This document shows positions 58,701 through 64,000 of a stretch of DNA of 64,000 nucleotides, piece by piece. The notes under the pieces were generated by a model, which saw nothing but the letters and a program-made list of their open reading frames with translations, was not told where the DNA came from and did no database searches. The stretch is from Brienomyrus brachyistius (taxonomy: Eukaryota; Chordata; Actinopteri; Osteoglossiformes; Mormyridae): NCBI RefSeq assembly GCF_023856365.1, contig NC_064551.1, positions 18,972,349-19,036,348 of the forward strand, in the 5' to 3' direction. The stretch's first letter is position 1, and each line of letters opens with the position of its first letter. The translations under genes were made by a program, and so were the position numbers.

Positions 58701-61497
58701 ACACACCACTCACTCACACATCATTCACTCACACACCACACACTCACACACTACTCACTCACACACCACTCACTCACACACCACTCACTCACACACCATT
58801 CACTCACACACCACTCACTCACACACCACACACTCACACACCACTCACTCACTACTCACTCACACACCACTCACTCACACACCACACTCACACCACTCAC
58901 TCACACACCACTCACTCACACACCACTCACTCACACACCACACACTCACACACTACTCACTCACACACTACTCACTCACACATGCACACACTCACACATC
59001 ATTCACTCACACACCACACACTCACACACCACTCACTCACACATGCACACACTCACACATCATTCACTCACACACCACACACTCACACACCACTCACTCA
59101 CACACCATTCACACACGCACCACTCACTCACACACCACTCACTCACACACCACTCACTCACCACACACTCACACACCACTCACTCACACTACACTCACTC
59201 ACACACCACACACTCACACACCATTCACTCACACACCATTCACTCACACACCATTCACTCACACACCACACACTCACACACCAGTCACTCACACACCACT
59301 GACTCACACACCACTCACTCACACACCACTCACTCACACACCACACACTCACACACCATTCACTCACACACCACTCACTCACACACTACTCACTCACACA
59401 CTACTCACTCACACATGCACACACTCACACATCATTCACTCACACACCACACACTCACACACCACTCACTCACACACCACACACTACTCACTCACACACC
59501 ACACACTCACACACCAGTCACTCACACACCACTGACTCACACACCACTCACTCACACACCATTCACACACACACCACATACTCACACACCACTCACTCAC
59601 ACACCACTCAGTCACACACCATTCACTCACACACCATTCACTCACACACCACTCACTCACACATGCACACACTCACACATCATTCACTCACACACCACAC
59701 ACTCACACACCATTCACTCACACACCACTCACTCACACACCACACACTCACACACCACTCACTCACACACCACACACTCACACACCACTCACTCACACAC
59801 CACTGACTCACACACCACTCACTCACACACCACTCACTCACACACCACACACTCACACACCATTCACTCACACACCATTCACTCACACACCATTCACTCA
59901 CACACCACTCAGTCACACACCATTCACTCACACACCACTCACTCACACACCACACACTCACACACCAGTCACTCACACACCACTGACTCACACACCACTC
60001 ACTCACACACCACTCACTCACACACCACACACTCACACACCACACACTCACACACCATTCACTCACACACCATTCACTCACACACCACATACTCACACAC
60101 CACTCAGTCACACACCATTCACTCACACACCATTCACTCACACACCACTCACTCACACACCATTCACTCACACATCATTCACTCACACACCACACACTCA
60201 CACACCACTCACTCACACACCACTCACTCACACATCATTCACTCACACACCACACACTCACACACCACTCACTCACACACCACTCACTCACACACCACTC
60301 ACTCACACACCATTCACTCACACACCACTCACTCACACACCACTCACTCACACACCACACACTCACACACCACTCACTCACTACTCACTCACACACCACT
60401 CACTCACACACCACACTCACACACCACTCACTCACACACCACTCACTCACACACCACTCACTCACACACCACACACTCACACACTACTCACTCACACACT
60501 ACTCACTCACACATGCACACACTCACACATCATTCACTCACACACCACACACTCACACACCACTCACTCACACATGCACACACTCACACATCATTCACTC
60601 ACACACCACACACTCACACACCACTCACTCACACACCACTCACTCACACACCATTCACACACGCACCACTCACTCACACACCACTCACTCACACACCACT
60701 CACTCACCACACACTCACACACCACTCACTCACACACCACTCACTCACACATCATTCACTCACACACCACACACTCACACACCATTCACTCACACACCAC
60801 TCACTCACACACCATTCACTCACACACCACTGACTCACACACTCACACACCACTCACACACCACTCACTCACACACCACACACTACTCACTCACACACCA
60901 CTCACTCACACACTACTCACTCACACACCACACACTCACACACCATTCACACACACACCACATACTTACACACCACTCACTCACACACCACTCAGTCACA
61001 CACCATTCACTCACACACCATTCACTCACACACCACTCACTCACACATGCACACACTCACACATCATTCACTCACACACCACACACTCACACACCATTCA
61101 CTCACACACCACTCACTCACACACCACACACTCACACACCACTCACTCACACACCATTCACTCACACACCATTCACTCACACACCACTCAGTCACACACC
61201 ATTCACTCACACACCATTCACTCACACACCACTCACTCACACACCACTCACTCACACACCACACACTCACACACCACTGACTCACACACCACTCACTCAC
61301 ACACCACTCACTCACACACCACACACTCACACACCACACACTCACACACCATTCACTCACACACCACATACTCACACACCACTCAGTCACACACCATTCA
61401 CTCACACACCATTCACTCACACACCACTCACTCACACACCATTCACTCACATACCATTCACTCACACACCACTCACTCACACACCATTCACTCACAC
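55739..61497. repeat. 5.7-kb satellite of 15-bp CA-rich monomers inside a SINE copy
   Basis: The basic monomer is cactcactcacacac, with variants CATTCACTCACACAC, CACACACTCACACAC, CACTGACTCA and CAGTCACTCA, and a longer ATGCACACACTCACACATC link. Both borders are V-SINE-like sequence, and the unexpanded element at 46556-46590 has just two or three of these words at the same place. Higher-order duplication is visible: a block around 56471-56706 recurs at 57914-58145 and 59478-59672 (offsets about 1439 and 1527 for an identical 189-bp stop-free stretch on the minus strand). The long His/Thr/Ser-rich open frames are by-products of a C/A/T-only strand, not genes. Confidence 0.95.
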
Positions 61498-61693
61498 ATG
61501 CACTCCTACGGGCAATTTAGTAACTCCAATCAGCCTCAGCATGTTCTTGAAACCAGAGTACCCGGAGGAAACCCCACGACGACATGGGGAGAACATGCAA
61601 ACACCACACATATGGAGCCTTGGCAGAGACTTAAATGCTGGTCCTAGAGGAGGGAGGTGACAGTGCTAATGACTGTAGCACCATGCCACCCCA
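61498..61693 (-). mobile_element. V-SINE-like copy, 5' part, right of the satellite
   Basis: The plus strand resumes CATGCACTCCTACGGGCAAT, TTAGTAACTCCAATCAGCCT, then GTACCCGGAGGAAACCCCAC and ends with the inverted head GCTAATGACTGTAGCACCAT. Joined to 55655-55738 it makes one element. A short deletion removes the GGACTGTGGG step present in the copy at 46.6 kb. Confidence 0.85.
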
Positions 61694-62220
61694 TTGCACC
61701 ACCCATCAATATTAAATACATGCAGGGGGAAAAAACAAACTACACTCCATAGCAAGCTGTGCTGTCTTAGTGTTTATATAGGTGGAGCACATTAACTGCC
61801 GTCACTTCCTGTTTTTGTGGTTATTTAAATTTCTGTTCTGAATCATGAAACTCCAACGGTTGGTTCCAGCTGGTTCACAGCATGTGGCACAACAACTACA
61901 AAAAATTATTGCTCTATAAACATGACAGTAAAACAATAAAACTGGAACAAGGTTTTGCATAAAATGTATTACGATTAGCACGAATAAATCAGACAAACTG
62001 TTTCTTTCACATCTCAAAATTATTTTTCAGAAGACACATACAGTATAAGTACAGTTCACTGCCAATGTATGAATACCATAATCCAGCTGTGATGGATTTT
62101 ATACTGCAGATTGTTAACCTGCTTCATCACTGCATCACTCCCTTCTCTTCTGAAATCAGTGGATTAAAAATGGCAAGATCACCTTGCTGACTATCATAGG
62201 CACCGCTGGCCTCCCAGTTG
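61694..62220. other. Spacer between the satellite and the inverted receptor copy
   Basis: AT-rich; no gene or repeat recognised. It would be the 3' flank of the minus-strand receptor copy. Confidence 0.5.
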
Positions 62221-64000
62221 CTACCTCTTATCTAGACCTTTGGTGCCCAGCTGACGGCAGATGTTCGCATATGTTGCTTCCTCCTTTGGTTCAGGTGTGT
62301 AAAGCAGATCATCCAGCCCTGAGCTCTTCCTGTCCTCCATGGTCTCTTGTTTCACCCCAATTTCAATTATCCTCTTCTTGGTCTCTGTAGATTCCGGGGT
62401 TCTGAAGCCACATCCAGACACATCCCCACTACCAGGTTCCTGGGATTCCTTCCTCTTATCACTGGGTTCAGGATCGATCCCCAAGACACTGACATGCTAC
62501 TCCTGTTCTTGCTGGGCCTCAGACTTCTCCTCTGTGCCTCCCTGCTCTTTCCGAGTATTAAGCTTGACCTCTGCGTACTCAGTGCTCTGTGAGCTCCCTC
62601 GGATGGTTCCTGTTCCCTGTTCAGTCAATCCGCTGTGGTCAATGCTGGCATAGAGCAGCTCAGCACTGTCATTTTCACACTGAGAAATTTGTTTTTGTAT
62701 AGATTTCAAAAGTGCAAATCAGGGAAAGAAATTATACATGTGAAATTTTACAATATAATTTGTAAAACAAGGTTACAGTAACAGTTAATAACAGAAAATT
62801 TGGTTCAAATAAAAACGGCTTCAAAAAGTCAGTCCTGCTACAACATATGACATCATACCGGGAATCTACACAAGGCCAATACGATGCGGAATCACATTTG
62901 TATTTGCATTTGCACGATTTTCAGAGAAAAGCACTACGCAAACGACTTACCTGGATTGTCGAAGTTAATTTTCCCATTTCCTGTATCTTACTGCCATGAT
63001 TCCGTCTGATGCAGCTTTTCCTGGAAATGATGAAGTCACCAGAACCAGATAGTTAAAAACTGTTTATCTAAGCAGATTCAGGGAAGATTCGAGTACAGAC
63101 ACTCACTTGAGAATAATTGTCAGTAAGATGCAGGTGAGAATCATCCCAGCAGCCCCTGCTGCAGCGCCAATCAAAGTGGGCGGAGCTTTGACATCTGCAA
63201 ACAGAGGGTGTGTCCATTATATTATTATAAATTCAACAGGAACATCATGCCACACCATTAGCTCCCTGACCCTCCTGTCTCCTTAGGATGACCCTAACGG
63301 GCCATGTCTGTTATTTGTTTGTCCTTCCTCTCATATTAATCACTCCAGCTGCCATCCATTCGTTGCCTCGTTAGTCTTGTATATATGTGCTTCCCAGTCC
63401 TGTGTTCCCCAGTCCAATCATTATCATCGATCCTCCGGTTTGCCTGAGTCCTTCCCTGTTTCAGTCCTCCCGTTTGTTAGTCCAACCACCCATCGCTTCT
63501 CTGGAACCCGCTGCAGTCCCACCACCCAGTGCCAGGTCCGGGAGAGGTCGTCGCCATGGCGCCAGCACACCGGCCCAGGAAGCATGGCAGAGGCAGCCCA
63601 GGACAAGCAGGGCCATGAGGAAGCGGTGATATCTGAAGAAGCCGTGTGTCACAGAACCGCCACACCTCCATCGCCCGGCCTGGGAGAGGTCGTCGCCATG
63701 GCGCCAGCACCAGGGCCAGGAGAGATCACCGCCACACCTTCACCCCCAGGCCTAGGTGAGGCCACCAACCCCAGGTGAGGTCACTGCCACACCTCCAGTG
63801 CCATGTCCAGGACAGGTCATCACCATGCCTCCAGCCCCAGGTCTAGGTGAGACTGCCACCAGTAATACTGTCCACACTCAGTGACCTCAACGATATTACA
63901 GGTGAGGTTCTGTGTGTATGAAACAGCTGTAATTTCACTCCCAGTCACTTTATACCAGGTGTAAACATTCACTGCTGAGCTGGCATCACTGCAGCAGGTT
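62221..64000 (-). pseudogene. Inverted, damaged Siglec-like receptor copy (partial, runs off the window)
   Basis: Minus-strand exons matching the gene at 49.5-54.5 kb: tail 62679-62497 (homology on to 62221), juxtamembrane 63020-62951 (70 nt, same length), transmembrane 63194-63107 (88 nt, same length) and part of a C2b exon from 64000 to 63860. Breaks: a CAG to TAG change at 62499-62497 truncates the tail 61 codons into the exon, keeping LLYASI and TEYAEV but losing both distal tyrosines. The frame beyond stays open to a second stop at 62221. The C2b exon stops matching right after TATTACTG, where the F-strand Cys should be, and unrelated repeat sequence follows. The rest of that exon is absent before the transmembrane exon. 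The transmembrane exon itself is intact. It could still be expressed if splicing skips the damaged exon, so pseudogene is an inference. Confidence 0.7.
63285..63860 (+). repeat. Insertion with Pro/Gly-rich minisatellite units
   Basis: The sequence between the transmembrane exon and the broken Ig exon. Its right half has degenerate units built on CCAGGCCTAGGTGAGG, TCACTGCCACACCTCCAG and GAGGTCGTCGCCATGGCGCC (the last occurs twice, at about 63545 and 63687). In one frame it reads APAPGPGE / PPGLGE repeats. I do not recognise the element. It may be part of a larger retroelement. Confidence 0.55.

Noticed and set aside
55739..61497. CRISPR-like appearance of regularly repeated words
   Set aside because: There are no unique spacers between repeats, the period is about 15 bp and the genome is clearly vertebrate.
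55511..61647. Very long open frames rich in His, Thr and Ser (up to about 750 codons), and Cys/Trp/Val-rich frames on the other strand
   Set aside because: They are translations of a tandem CA-rich satellite whose strand lacks G and so lacks stop codons; several frames are open at once, and the borders are SINE sequence, not splice sites or promoters.

Overview
This is a vertebrate nuclear window, almost certainly from a ray-finned (teleost) fish. The genes have many small exons with GT-AG introns. One isolated nuclear tRNA gene is present. The dispersed repeats are fish-typical: tRNA-headed V-SINE-like copies, hAT-like and Tc1-like non-autonomous elements, and non-LTR retrotransposon scraps. 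Three conserved genes can be built exon by exon with matching splice phases. No species can be named from the sequence alone.

Layout. 1-2 kb: 3' flank. 2.2-5.4 kb, minus strand: mrap2, a melanocortin-receptor accessory protein, complete in three coding exons. 5.5-14.3 kb: intergenic, with minisatellites, a fold-back element and a tRNA-Glu(CTC) gene on the minus strand (14292-14363). 14.7-15.5 kb: CpG-rich promoter-like block. 17.2-35.9 kb, plus strand: an NCOA7-type TLDc/LysM gene in 15 coding exons (819 codons plus stop). Its first coding exon is only 35 nt and lies about 10 kb upstream of the second. 38.3-45.2 kb, plus strand: drc1 (nexin-dynein regulatory complex subunit of motile cilia), 15 coding exons, with an RFX-like half site just upstream. 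45.2-49.4 kb: intergenic, with a full-length V-SINE-like copy.

49.5-54.5 kb, plus strand: a Siglec/CD22-like inhibitory immunoglobulin receptor (V domain, two C2-type pairs, transmembrane segment, tail with ITIM/ITSM-type tyrosines). Its C2 pair has been duplicated together with the intron inside it. 55.7-61.5 kb: a 5.7 kb satellite of 15-bp CA-rich monomers that has grown inside a V-SINE-like copy. 62.2-64 kb, minus strand: an inverted, damaged paralogue of the same receptor, with a nonsense codon in the tail and an interrupted Ig exon. It runs off the window.

The genes do not form one pathway. mrap2 acts in receptor trafficking and energy balance, ncoa7 in oxidative-stress and V-ATPase-linked functions, drc1 in ciliary beating, and the Siglec-like receptor in leukocyte inhibition.

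The most unusual feature is in ncoa7. The end of coding exon 3 together with its splice donor has been amplified into a 51-57 bp tandem array carrying eight donors in a row (29272-29646). The second is the satellite nested in the SINE copy, with higher-order duplications of about 1.4-1.5 kb.
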